A DNA stretch of 5,538 nucleotides, taken from contig CANGML010000128.1 of the NCBI GenBank assembly GCA_947454585.1, positions 1 to 5,538 on the forward strand. Reading direction: 5' to 3'. Positions 1-5,538 of this stretch are shown here, one piece after another. Under the pieces are notes generated by a model. That model was not told where the DNA came from. It was given only the letters and a program-made list of their open reading frames with translations, and made no database searches. The translations under genes and the position numbers were made by a program. Positions within the stretch are counted from its first letter, which is position 1; each line of letters opens with the position of its first letter. This DNA comes from Comamonadaceae bacterium (GTDB lineage: Bacteria > Pseudomonadota > Gammaproteobacteria > Burkholderiales > Burkholderiaceae_C).

Positions 1-1
1 C

Positions 2-103
2 AACAAGGAATTGGGCACCACGCTGGTGTTGGTCACGCATGACCCCAAGCTCGCTGGGCGATGCGATCAATCCATCACGATTGAGGCGGGGAAGATGGTT
101 TGA
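2..103 (+). CDS. ABC transporter ATP-binding protein, C-terminal end (partial)
   Basis: Only the last 33 codons and the TGA stop lie in the window; the gene begins upstream. The frame reads NKELGTTLVLVTHDPKLAGR and continues to EAGKMV. The LVLVTHD stretch is the end of the last beta strand plus the H-loop histidine of an ABC ATPase, the residue that contacts the ATP gamma phosphate. The tail of the form LAxRCDxxIxIEAGK resembles the YbbA/LolD group, small cytoplasmic ATPases that pair with FtsX/MacB-type permeases and act on lipoproteins or other envelope substrates rather than on small solutes. That subgroup assignment is by resemblance of a short tail and is uncertain. The ABC ATPase identity is firm. 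A permease gene, if there is one nearby, would have to lie upstream, because the next gene downstream is unrelated. Confidence 0.85.
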   Translation, partial: NKELGTTLVLVTHDPKLAGRCDQSITIEAGKMV

Positions 104-154
104 GGAAGTTATCTTTCTGATCTGTTTGAGGTTTGTAGCTGATTTATGCCCTAA

Positions 155-170
155 AAAATAGTACTATTTT
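155..170. promoter_or_regulatory. Perfect 16-bp palindrome upstream of the TPR gene, possible operator
   Basis: AAAATAGTACTATTTT is exactly self-complementary and lies 27 bp before the start codon at 198. Its right half contains TACTAT (162-167), which matches the key first, second and last bases of a sigma-70 -10 box. No good -35 box is seen at the usual distance upstream. A regulator bound here would cover the likely promoter. As an RNA hairpin it would be weak (AT-rich, GTAC loop) and is not followed by a U tract, so a terminator for the upstream ABC gene is less likely. The operator role is inferred from symmetry and position only. Confidence 0.35.
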
Positions 171-197
171 GGTATTCATTTTAATCTAGGATTCTTT

Positions 198-860
198 ATG
201 TATACCCTTCGCAGTCTTCTTGTTGTTCTAGGGTTGCTCGTATCGACTGCATTTGCGCAGGACATCTACCTTCTTCCGAAGTACGGTAAAGAGCTGAAGA
301 CTAACCTACAAAAAACCGCTGATGAAAAATTCCTTGCGAGCATTGATGCTTACTACAAAGGAGACCGCAAGAAAGCGGCTGAAGATGTCGCGGCTCGTGG
401 TTGGCAGATCTTGCGAAAGGGTAATGCACCGGAGGCGATGAGGCGGTTCAACCAAGCGTGGCTGCTCGACAATTCCAACGGAAGTGCTATTTGGGGAATG
501 GCTGCATTTCAAGCTGGGTCTGGCAAGCTGAACGACGCACTAGCACTCTTTGCTGAAGCCGATCCTATTGTTGGTGGTGACATAGATTTCTCAGCCGACT
601 ATGCCAAGACGCTCGGCATTGCTGGTGCTCAATCAAAAAATGAATTCGTGTTGAATGACGCATTCAAGCGTTTTGCGCGTGTTTACGAAAAGGCGCCACA
701 ACACACACTAAACCTGCAGAACTGGGCTATAACCCTGTTCTACATTGGCAACTTCTCCGAGGCATGGAAGAAAGTCAAGCTGGCTGAGGTAACACCACGT
801 CACGATGAACTTGACCCTAAGTTTCTCGCTGCGTTGCAAACCAAGATGCCTCGACCATGA
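198..860 (+). CDS. Exported TPR-like repeat protein of unknown function
   Basis: This 220-aa protein starts at an ATG preceded by AGGA (188-191) with a 6-nt spacing. Residues 1-20 form a clear Sec signal peptide: R5, a hydrophobic run 7-15, then a signal peptidase I site AFA-QD after A20. There is no lipobox cysteine, so the mature form is probably soluble and periplasmic. The mature part is helical and resembles tetratricopeptide repeats. One unit lies at about 67-92 (GWQILRKGNAPEAMRRFNQA), a second at about 97-122 (W99, G109, A114, F118), and a more degenerate one at about 172-200 (W176, L180, G184, A189, W190). TPR proteins bind other proteins, but the partner here is unknown. The DNA is AT-rich next to its neighbours (23 of 60 bases are G or C at 301-360, against 45 of 60 at 1321-1380 in rlmB), which may indicate acquisition or low expression. 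It lies on the same strand as its neighbours but with gaps of 94 and 115 bp, so it may be a separate transcription unit. Export and TPR-like fold are well supported; function is not known. Confidence 0.8.
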   Translation: MYTLRSLLVVLGLLVSTAFAQDIYLLPKYGKELKTNLQKTADEKFLASIDAYYKGDRKKAAEDVAARGWQILRKGNAPEAMRRFNQAWLLDNSNGSAIWGMAAFQAGSGKLNDALALFAEADPIVGGDIDFSADYAKTLGIAGAQSKNEFVLNDAFKRFARVYEKAPQHTLNLQNWAITLFYIGNFSEAWKKVKLAEVTPRHDELDPKFLAALQTKMPRP

Positions 861-917
861 TGAAGAAGGCTTTGAGTTTTAAGGTTGCATTGAGGTAGTT
901 TAGAAATTAGAGTTGTG

Positions 918-945
918 TTGACCTTCTGCCTACCAGATCGCTAAT
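918..945 (+). promoter_or_regulatory. Candidate sigma-70 promoter for rlmB
   Basis: TTGACC (918-923) matches five of six -35 bases. It is followed after 16 bp by GCTAAT (940-945), which matches the last four -10 bases but lacks the first T and A. Transcription would start near 952, giving a leader of about 24 nt that includes the AAGGGA ribosome binding sequence at 958-963. The poor -10 element keeps confidence low. A promoter in this 115-bp gap is plausible because no gene overlaps it. Confidence 0.35.
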
Positions 946-975
946 GCGTAACGTGTCAAGGGATAATCACCCTCT

Positions 976-1725
976 ATGTCTTCTACCCCCAAAGTTCTCT
1001 TCGGCTTTCATGCCGTTGGCGTGCGCGTCAAAACAGCGCCGCAATCCATCATTGAAATCTACTTTGACCCCTCGCGCCGCGATGCGCGGATGCGTCAATT
1101 TGTCGAGCGCGCCACTGAAGCCGGTGTGCGTTTGATCGAGGCTGATGGCCCTCGCTTGGCCAAGCTGTCGGGCGGTCATGGTCACCAAGGGGTGGCGGCA
1201 CGCGTGAGCGAAATCAAGCAAGTGCATTCGCTGGATGAACTGCTCGAAGGCATTGAAAAAGTGGAAGCGCCCTTGATCTTGGTGCTCGACGGGGTGACTG
1301 ACCCGCACAACCTAGGCGCGTGCTTGCGCGTGGCCGATGGCGCCGGCGCGCACGCCGTGATCGCGCCCAAAGACCACGCCGTGGGCATCAACGCCACGGT
1401 GGCCAAGGTGGCCAGTGGTGCGGCCGAGACGGTGCCGTATTTCATGGTGACCAACTTAGCGCGCACCTTGAACGAGCTCAAAGAGCGCAACATTTGGATC
1501 ATCGGCACCAGTGACGATGCGCCCAAAACTTTGTACCAAGTGGACCTCAAAGGCGCGACGGCTTTGGTGCTGGGCGCTGAGGGGGATGGCATGCGTCAGC
1601 TCACACGCAAGACCTGTGACGAGCTCATCAGCATCCCGATGTGTGGTGGGGTGGAGAGCTTGAATGTGTCTGTGGCGAGCGGGGTGTGCTTGTATGAGGC
1701 GCGTCGGCAACGGACTGTTTCTTAA
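976..1725 (+). CDS. rlmB: 23S rRNA (guanosine(2251)-2'-O)-methyltransferase RlmB
   Basis: The 249-aa product has the usual length for RlmB (about 245 aa). This SpoU-class SPOUT enzyme uses S-adenosylmethionine to methylate the ribose of G2251 in the peptidyl-transferase P loop of 23S rRNA. Residues 5-75 are the small RNA-binding N-terminal domain, beginning KVLFGFHAV. The catalytic domain from about 98 onward carries all three SpoU motifs: motif 1 [10 protein letters not shown] (109-118, with N112 and R118), motif 2 [11 protein letters not shown] (197-207, with E202), and motif 3 [17 protein letters not shown] (220-236, with S228 and N230). Motifs 2 and 3 form the trefoil-knot SAM site and dimer interface. 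The ATG at 976 fits the family N-terminus. The nearest Shine-Dalgarno-like sequence, AAGGGA at 958-963, is 12 nt away, a long spacing. The gene often sits beside rnr (RNase R), which is absent here; it is convergent with the operon on the other strand. Confidence 0.97.
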   Translation: MSSTPKVLFGFHAVGVRVKTAPQSIIEIYFDPSRRDARMRQFVERATEAGVRLIEADGPRLAKLSGGHGHQGVAARVSEIKQVHSLDELLEGIEKVEAPLILVLDGVTDPHNLGACLRVADGAGAHAVIAPKDHAVGINATVAKVASGAAETVPYFMVTNLARTLNELKERNIWIIGTSDDAPKTLYQVDLKGATALVLGAEGDGMRQLTRKTCDELISIPMCGGVESLNVSVASGVCLYEARRQRTVS

Positions 1726-1739
1726 TTTTTCTGGGCTCG

Positions 1740-1816
1740 CTGCGGCTATTCGGTATTGGCCGCTGCCTCATGCTGGGGTACCAGAAATCGTGGCGGCCAA
1801 CACCGAACAGCCACAG
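1740..1816. repeat. Large imperfect inverted repeat between convergent genes; possible bidirectional transcription-end hairpin
   Basis: Arms 1740-1763 and 1793-1816 are complementary at 21 of 24 positions, with a 29-bp centre. The three mismatches (1743/1813, 1748/1808, 1755/1801) are all A opposite C on the plus strand, so minus-strand RNA could form an unbroken 24-bp stem with three G-U pairs. The centre holds a small hairpin, CTGG (1773-1776) with CCAG (1781-1784). The element fills most of the gap between rlmB and the minus-strand operon and covers no gene. It may stop transcription from one or both sides. No immediate U tract follows the stem on either strand; on the plus side TTTGTTTT at 1829-1836 is 12 nt away. 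It could also be a copy of a dispersed palindromic intergenic repeat. The inverted repeat itself is certain; its role is not. Confidence 0.75.
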
Positions 1817-1834
1817 ACTGCGTCCTGCTTTGTT

Positions 1835-2431
1835 TTAAATCCAGCCTAGGGCGCCTAGTAGGGCGCCTAGGCCTAGTAGCAGCAGCAGATGTGTTTTGGT
1901 TTTCCAGACGATCAGCAGGGTGGTTGCGGCTAAGGCCCACTGGGGCCAATTTTGTCCGGGGTTGTCATGGTTGCCGGTGAGCAACCAGCCTGTGGCGATG
2001 AGCAAGGCGATCACGATGGGCCCCATGCCTGCTTTGAAGGCTTTGACGGCCGGCATTTCGCGGTGGTGGTGGGCCCAACGGGTCGCCATGTAGGTGAGGG
2101 TGCATGACGGAATCAAAATGCCCACCATGGTCACGCAAGCGCCCCATAGCGCCAAGGCCACGGCTGACCAGCCTGCAGCCAAGCCGCCACCGGCGTTGAG
2201 GCCCACGTTCCATCCCATCAGCGCAATGAACATCACATTGGGGCCGGGCGCGCCTTGCGCCAAGGCGATCGACGAGGTGAACTGAATCTCGCTCAGCCAA
2301 TGCAAGTCGTCCACCAAGTAACGGTGAATTTCGGGTGCGGTGGTGATCGCGCCGCCGACGGTCAACAAGGACAGTGAGACGAAATGCAAAAACAAAGCGC
2401 CCCAATCGGCGAGGGTCAAGGTGATGCTCAT
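1835..2431 (-). CDS. Half-size CHR (chromate transporter) family protein, second of a pair
   Basis: This 198-aa integral membrane protein is one half-domain of the CHR family (Pfam Chromate_transp). An N-terminal half shows the family pattern: VGG at 25-27, E34, then AQGAPGPNVMF at 58-67, where PGPN is the hallmark motif. Several hydrophobic segments follow (about 82-110, 132-149, 164-175 and 182-198). The start is [10 protein letters not shown] at 2431, not the upstream in-frame ATG at 2569, because its ATGA overlaps the stop of the preceding gene and GAGGG lies 7 nt upstream. Short CHR proteins usually occur as adjacent pairs of about 200 aa that together equal one full-length ChrA and are thought to insert in opposite orientations. 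Paired members such as Bacillus subtilis YwrA/YwrB give chromate resistance when both are expressed. No chrB-like regulator is present, so the substrate remains open. The 3' end has a tandem 12-bp duplication and five CTA codons. Confidence 0.9.
   Translation of the reverse strand: MSITLTLADWGALFLHFVSLSLLTVGGAITTAPEIHRYLVDDLHWLSEIQFTSSIALAQGAPGPNVMFIALMGWNVGLNAGGGLAAGWSAVALALWGACVTMVGILIPSCTLTYMATRWAHHHREMPAVKAFKAGMGPIVIALLIATGWLLTGNHDNPGQNWPQWALAATTLLIVWKTKTHLLLLLGLGALLGALGWI
1844..1876. repeat. Perfect tandem 12-bp duplication with hairpin and CTAG cluster at gene 3' end
   Basis: TAGGGCGCCTAG occurs twice back to back (1847-1858 and 1859-1870). On the minus strand the copies encode Leu-Gly-Ala-Leu twice near the C-terminus of the CHR protein. 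The same bases form a GC-rich hairpin: 1844-1855 pairs with 1862-1872 over 11 bp with one bulged G (1849) and the loop TAGTAG. CTAG, usually a rare tetranucleotide in bacteria, occurs four times within 31 bp (1846, 1855, 1867, 1873). In minus-strand mRNA the hairpin is followed by TGGATTTAAAAC, which is not a strong U tract. Confidence 0.85.
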
Positions 2432-3033
2432 CCCGCTGCCCTCTGTTTGAGGCAGTGACTTGCCCACACGCTGGCCAAAGGTCCAAGCGACAAGAGAACC
2501 CAAGCCAGGGGCAAGCGAAACATACCAATCGACAAGAAGGTCACCGTGCCGATGGCAAGGCAGGTCCACAGGCCCATGGGGTTGTTCTTGAGGGCACCAA
2601 CCAGCTTGATGCCCACCGCGGCAATCATGCCTGCAGACACAGCGCCCATGCCGCGCAACATCCCCTGTGTCACGGCTGTATCGGCCACACCAGCCACGGC
2701 AGCGGCCAGCAGCAACACCAAGGCGGTGGGGGCCAGCAACAAGCCGCCGAGGGCGGCCATGGCGCCCGCGATGCCAAAGTGACGGCCACCCAACATCAAG
2801 GCCAGATTGACCACATTGGGGCCGGGCAGAATTTGCGCGACAGCCCAGTCTTCGACAAATTCATCGAGGGTGAGCCACTTCTTTTTCTCCACCAGTTCGC
2901 GCTGCACCACGGTGAGCACACCGCCAAATCCCTGCAAGGCAAGATAGGTGAACGAGACAAATAAATCGGTTTTGCTTTGCGGCACGCAGCGCTCAGAGGC
3001 AGCTTGCACAGGGGGCTTGTCGTTGTCGCTCAT
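2428..3033 (-). CDS. Half-size CHR (chromate transporter) family protein, first of a pair
   Basis: This 201-aa membrane protein is the upstream partner of the CHR pair. After a polar N-terminus of about 22 residues it shows the family signature: a first hydrophobic segment running into GFGGV (35-39), then E46, W53, and [18 protein letters not shown] at 66-83 with the hallmark PGPN at 70-73. Hydrophobic segments follow at about 88-118, 128-146 and 154-190. The ATG at 3033 overlaps the TGA of the SDR gene as ATGA. AGGGGG lies about 10 nt upstream as a ribosome binding sequence. Its own stop overlaps the next start in the same way, so the two halves should be made in about equal amounts, as expected of a two-subunit transporter. 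Full-length CHR proteins expel chromate; the link here to sugar-phosphate genes leaves another oxyanion or organic anion possible. Confidence 0.9.
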   Translation of the reverse strand: MSDNDKPPVQAASERCVPQSKTDLFVSFTYLALQGFGGVLTVVQRELVEKKKWLTLDEFVEDWAVAQILPGPNVVNLALMLGGRHFGIAGAMAALGGLLLAPTALVLLLAAAVAGVADTAVTQGMLRGMGAVSAGMIAAVGIKLVGALKNNPMGLWTCLAIGTVTFLSIGMFRLPLAWVLLSLGPLASVWASHCLKQRAAG

Positions 3034-3800
3034 AGGGTGAGACCCCCTGCGACTTCAATCACCGTGCCGTTGATGTAAGACGCTTCGTCGCTGGCCAAGA
3101 ACGCATAGACGTTGGCAATGTCCTCGGGTTGGCCCATGCGCTTGAGGGGGACGCGGTCCTTCATCTCATGGATCACTTTGTCGGGGATGGTCGAGAGGAT
3201 GGGCGTCTCGATAAAGCCGGGGGCCACGGCGTTCACGCGGATGCCTTTGGGGCCGAGCTCGCGGCTCCAGGTTTTGGTGAAGCCAATCACGCCGAATTTG
3301 GTAGCGGCGTAGTTGGTTTGACCAAAGTTGCCGTAGATGCCCACCACCGATGACGCATTCAAAATCACGCCACTGCCTTGCGCCACCATGGTGTCTGTCA
3401 CGGCTTGCGCGCAATGAAAGACACCGCGCAGGTTGACATCAATCACACGGTCAAATTGTTCGAGGGTCATTTTTTGCAAGCGCGCATCTTGCGTGATGCC
3501 AGCGTTGTTGACCAACACATCGATGCGTCCGTAGGTGTCGATCACTGCCTTGACCGTGGCATCCACCATGTCGCGTTGCGTCACATCGACCACAAACCCC
3601 TGCGCTTGTGCGCCGATGGCTTGGCATTGCCTGACCGCGTTGTCGACGGCGTTTTGTTTGACGTCACACACGATGACGATGGCGCCTTCTTGGGCAAATT
3701 TCAGCGCGGTGGCCAAGCCAATGCCTTGAGCCGCACCGGTGATGAGGCTGACTTTGCTCAGCAAGCGTTGGGCAGCGGTAGGTGGTAGGTGTGTTGTCAT
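3030..3800 (-). CDS. Short-chain dehydrogenase/reductase (SDR), FabG-like
   Basis: This 256-aa cytoplasmic oxidoreductase is a classical SDR of the usual length. The nucleotide-binding motif TGAAQGIG is at 21-28 and NNAG at 98-101. The active-site tetrad is N123, S151, Y164 and K168, with the normal S-13-Y-4-K spacing. The second beta strand ends IVIVCDV with D46, which in this family usually favours NAD(H) over NADP(H). PGFIETPI at about 198-205 and the C-terminal [13 protein letters not shown] fit the FabG/3-hydroxyacyl subgroup, though true FabG and PhaB use NADPH. The substrate cannot be read from the sequence. The start codon overlaps the pgi TGA as ATGA and has no clear Shine-Dalgarno sequence, so translation probably depends on coupling to pgi. 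Its stop overlaps the first CHR gene. It is unlikely to be the essential fabG, which normally lies in the fatty-acid synthesis cluster. Confidence 0.93.
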   Translation of the reverse strand: MTTHLPPTAAQRLLSKVSLITGAAQGIGLATALKFAQEGAIVIVCDVKQNAVDNAVRQCQAIGAQAQGFVVDVTQRDMVDATVKAVIDTYGRIDVLVNNAGITQDARLQKMTLEQFDRVIDVNLRGVFHCAQAVTDTMVAQGSGVILNASSVVGIYGNFGQTNYAATKFGVIGFTKTWSRELGPKGIRVNAVAPGFIETPILSTIPDKVIHEMKDRVPLKRMGQPEDIANVYAFLASDEASYINGTVIEVAGGLTL

Positions 3801-5407
3801 GGGCGTGTCTGGCTTACGTGTTGGGTTGCTTCAATGTCCTTGGCCATTTTCTTGCCCAGCTCGACCCCCCATTGGTCGTAGGCGTGGACCCCCCAAATCG
3901 CCGCTTGGCAGAACACCTTGTGTTCATACAAGGCCATGAGTGCCCCCATGCTGCGCGGCGTCAGGGCATCTACCCAAATCGTGGTGCTGGGCACGTTGCC
4001 GGGGTAGCTGCGGTGCGGCGCCAAGCGTTGCACCTCAGCGTGGTCCATGCCACTCGCCAACAGTTCGCGCACCGTTTCTTCAGGCGTGCGGCCCATCGCC
4101 AAGGCTTGTGCCTGGGCTTGCATATTGAGCAAGACCACGCGGTGGTGCTCGGCTGCAAATGGCAGCGGGCTGCGCTCGGTGCGCAAGCCAATGAAGTCCA
4201 TCGGTACCAAGTGTTTGCCTTGGTGGATGAGCTGGAAGTAGGCGTGTTGACCGTCGATCCCTAAGCCACCCCACAAGACCGGCGCGGTGGCCACTTGCAC
4301 CGGGCTGCCATCGATGTGCGTGGCTTTGCCGTTGGACTCCATGTCCATCTGTTGCAAGAACGAGGCAAACTTGCCCAGGGGCGAGGCATAGGGCGCAATG
4401 TTGTGTGTGGTGGCACCCAAGAAATTGCGGTTCCATACGCCAAACAAAGCCATGAGCAAGGGCAAGTTTTGGTCCGACGGCGCGGTCATGAAGTGCTCGT
4501 CCATGGCGCGTGCCCCCAGCAGCATGTCCTGAAACGCAAAAGCGCCAATGGAGATGGCCAAGGGCAAACCAATGGCCGACCACACCGAATAACGGCCACC
4601 TACCCAATCCCAAAACCCAAAGGTTTGCTCGGGTGTGAAGCCTTGCGTGGCAGAAATTTGTGGGTTGGCCGTCACCGCAATCAGGTGTTTGCCCAGTTGA
4701 TCTGCAGGGCAACCGCCATCGCTGAGCCAGCGTTTGGCCGAGGCGGCCAAGGTCATGGTTTCTTGCGTGGTGAAGGTTTTGCTCTGCACCACAAAGGCGG
4801 TGCGTGCGGGGTCCAAGTAGGCCAGCGCCGTGTACAAGCTCCACGCATCGACGTTGGACACATAGTGCACGCGCACTTTGTTCTTGAAGCTGTCGCGCGT
4901 CAAGTGGCTGAGCGCTTCGGTGGTCATGCGGGGGCCGAGGTCAGAGCCCCCAATACCCAGGTTGACCACGTCGGTGATGGACTCGCCACCAAAGCCTTTC
5001 AAGTGGCCTTCGCGTACCTTTTCGGCAAAGGTACAGACGCGGTGCAGTTCATAGGCCACTTGTTTGGAAATCTCATGGCCCCAAGGCGGGTTGGGCACAT
5101 GGCTACCCCGCAGGGCGACGTGCAGCACCGCACGTTGCTCCGTCGCGTTGATGGGCTCGCCGTGGAACATGGCTTGCGCTTGTGCCATGACCTGCGACTC
5201 CTCCGCCAAGGCCAAGAGCTGGGCCATGACTTCGCGGGTCACGCGTTGACGCTCGTAGTCGATGCTGATGCCCGCGCCGCTGGCGTGCAAGGCCGCGTTG
5301 CGCTCTTGGCTTTTGAGCAACTCGCGCAAGTGCGGTTGAGGACCTTGGGCCAGGGCTTCTAGGGCGAGCCACGCTTGGCGCTTTTGTGGGGGAACGAAAG
5401 GGGTCAT
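3797..5407 (-). CDS. pgi: Glucose-6-phosphate isomerase
   Basis: The 536-aa product interconverts glucose 6-phosphate and fructose 6-phosphate in the cytoplasm. It matches the usual bacterial length (549 aa in E. coli). Signature 1 reads [14 protein letters not shown] at 267-280 and signature 2 reads [10 protein letters not shown] at 510-519. Expected active-site residues are present: E357 in MESNGK (356-361), H388 in [12 protein letters not shown] (386-397), R272 and K519. The phosphate-binding GIGGSDLGP is at 151-159. The ATG at 5407 ([11 protein letters not shown]) is preferred over an in-frame ATG at 5503, because the 32-residue extension would overlap eda and does not resemble a Pgi N-terminus. 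The chosen start has only a weak AAGCGAAAA upstream. The gene follows eda by 19 bp and overlaps the SDR gene by ATGA. Beside an Entner-Doudoroff aldolase, Pgi would return fructose 6-phosphate to glucose 6-phosphate for that pathway. Confidence 0.97.
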   Translation of the reverse strand: MTPFVPPQKRQAWLALEALAQGPQPHLRELLKSQERNAALHASGAGISIDYERQRVTREVMAQLLALAEESQVMAQAQAMFHGEPINATEQRAVLHVALRGSHVPNPPWGHEISKQVAYELHRVCTFAEKVREGHLKGFGGESITDVVNLGIGGSDLGPRMTTEALSHLTRDSFKNKVRVHYVSNVDAWSLYTALAYLDPARTAFVVQSKTFTTQETMTLAASAKRWLSDGGCPADQLGKHLIAVTANPQISATQGFTPEQTFGFWDWVGGRYSVWSAIGLPLAISIGAFAFQDMLLGARAMDEHFMTAPSDQNLPLLMALFGVWNRNFLGATTHNIAPYASPLGKFASFLQQMDMESNGKATHIDGSPVQVATAPVLWGGLGIDGQHAYFQLIHQGKHLVPMDFIGLRTERSPLPFAAEHHRVVLLNMQAQAQALAMGRTPEETVRELLASGMDHAEVQRLAPHRSYPGNVPSTTIWVDALTPRSMGALMALYEHKVFCQAAIWGVHAYDQWGVELGKKMAKDIEATQHVSQTRP

Positions 5408-5426
5408 GCCGTGATTTTCGCTTGAA

Positions 5427-5538
5427 TTAACAGGCGTTGGAGATGAGGGTGGCTTCCCGTGCCAAGCGCGTGATCTCGGCCCAATCACCGCGCTCGACCA
5501 CATCCACCGGCGTCAGCCAGGAGCCTCCGACCATGGCC
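5427..5538 (-). CDS. eda: 2-dehydro-3-deoxyphosphogluconate (KDPG) aldolase, C-terminal end (partial)
   Basis: Only the last 36 codons and the TAA stop are inside the window. They read [20 protein letters not shown] and then [15 protein letters not shown]. The VGGSWLTP motif followed by GDW..IT.LAREA is the characteristic end of Eda, the class I aldolase that splits KDPG into pyruvate and glyceraldehyde 3-phosphate in the Entner-Doudoroff pathway. The catalytic lysine and the rest of the barrel lie beyond the window edge. The gene runs toward pgi on the same strand with a 19-bp gap and no visible terminator, so the two are probably cotranscribed. Upstream edd is likely but not visible. Confidence 0.9.
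   Translation of the reverse strand, partial: AMVGGSWLTPVDVVERGDWAEITRLAREATLISNAC

Noticed and set aside
967..1710. Several minus-strand frames across rlmB
   Set aside because: They are antisense to a gene with all three SpoU motifs, have no motifs of their own and no convincing ribosome binding sites.
1740..1816. Integron attC site
   Set aside because: The size and hairpin shape are suggestive, but no RYYYAAC and GTTRRRY core sites are found at the arm ends, and no cassette-like gene lies beside it.
1726..1834. Textbook rho-independent terminator for rlmB or the CHR operon
   Set aside because: The stem is very long with a large centre, and no U tract follows directly on either strand. 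It was kept as an inverted repeat with a possible termination role.
2432..2569. 46-residue N-terminal extension of the second CHR protein
   Set aside because: The extension overlaps the first CHR gene in another frame and is not hydrophobic in the family pattern. The ATGA overlap at 2428-2431 gives the natural start.
1835..3033. One full-length ChrA gene split by a frameshift
   Set aside because: Both halves have their own start codon, ribosome binding sequence and full N-terminal family signature (PGPN in each), joined by an ATGA overlap. This is the normal layout of a short-CHR gene pair.
4295..5362. 355-codon open frame on the plus strand, antisense to pgi
   Set aside because: It lies wholly inside the well-supported pgi gene. 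Its protein has no recognisable motif and is dominated by residues typical of a complement-strand reading of GC-rich codons. It is a shadow frame.
5408..5503. 32-residue N-terminal extension of pgi from an upstream ATG
   Set aside because: It overlaps the eda coding end in another frame, and its sequence does not resemble a Pgi N-terminus. The ATG at 5407 fits the family better.

Overview
The window looks like chromosomal DNA of a betaproteobacterium, most likely Burkholderiales/Comamonadaceae (Limnohabitans- or Rhodoferax-like). This rests on GC-rich codon use in the housekeeping genes, the Entner-Doudoroff aldolase next to pgi, and the overall look of the RlmB and Pgi proteins. The placement is an inference from memory, not from a search.

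Plus strand, left part (1-1725). The window opens in the last 33 codons of an ABC-transporter ATPase (2-103). After a 94-bp AT-rich gap holding a perfect 16-bp palindrome comes a 220-aa exported protein with TPR-like helices (198-860). Its DNA is clearly more AT-rich than that of its neighbours. A 115-bp gap with a possible promoter leads to rlmB (976-1725), the methyltransferase for G2251 of 23S rRNA.

Convergent junction (1726-1834). rlmB and the minus-strand operon end tail to tail. The 109 bp between them hold a large imperfect inverted repeat with 24-bp arms (1740-1763 and 1793-1816). All three of its mismatches become G-U pairs in minus-strand RNA. Just beyond, the 3' end of the last operon gene carries a perfect tandem 12-bp duplication, five CTA leucine codons and a second GC-rich hairpin.

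Minus strand, right part (5538 down to 1835). Five genes run in the order eda (3' end only), pgi, a short-chain dehydrogenase/reductase (SDR), and two half-size CHR (chromate transporter) family membrane proteins. The eda-pgi gap is 19 bp, and each of the three later junctions is an ATGA overlap of stop and start codons. Eda and Pgi belong to hexose-phosphate/Entner-Doudoroff metabolism. The SDR and the CHR pair are translationally coupled to them, which makes the usual chromate annotation of the transporter pair worth questioning.

Most of the window is ordinary housekeeping sequence. The points that merit a second look are the coupled pgi-SDR-CHR-CHR arrangement, the inverted repeat between the convergent genes, the duplicated CTA-rich 3' end, and the orphan exported TPR gene with its palindrome.
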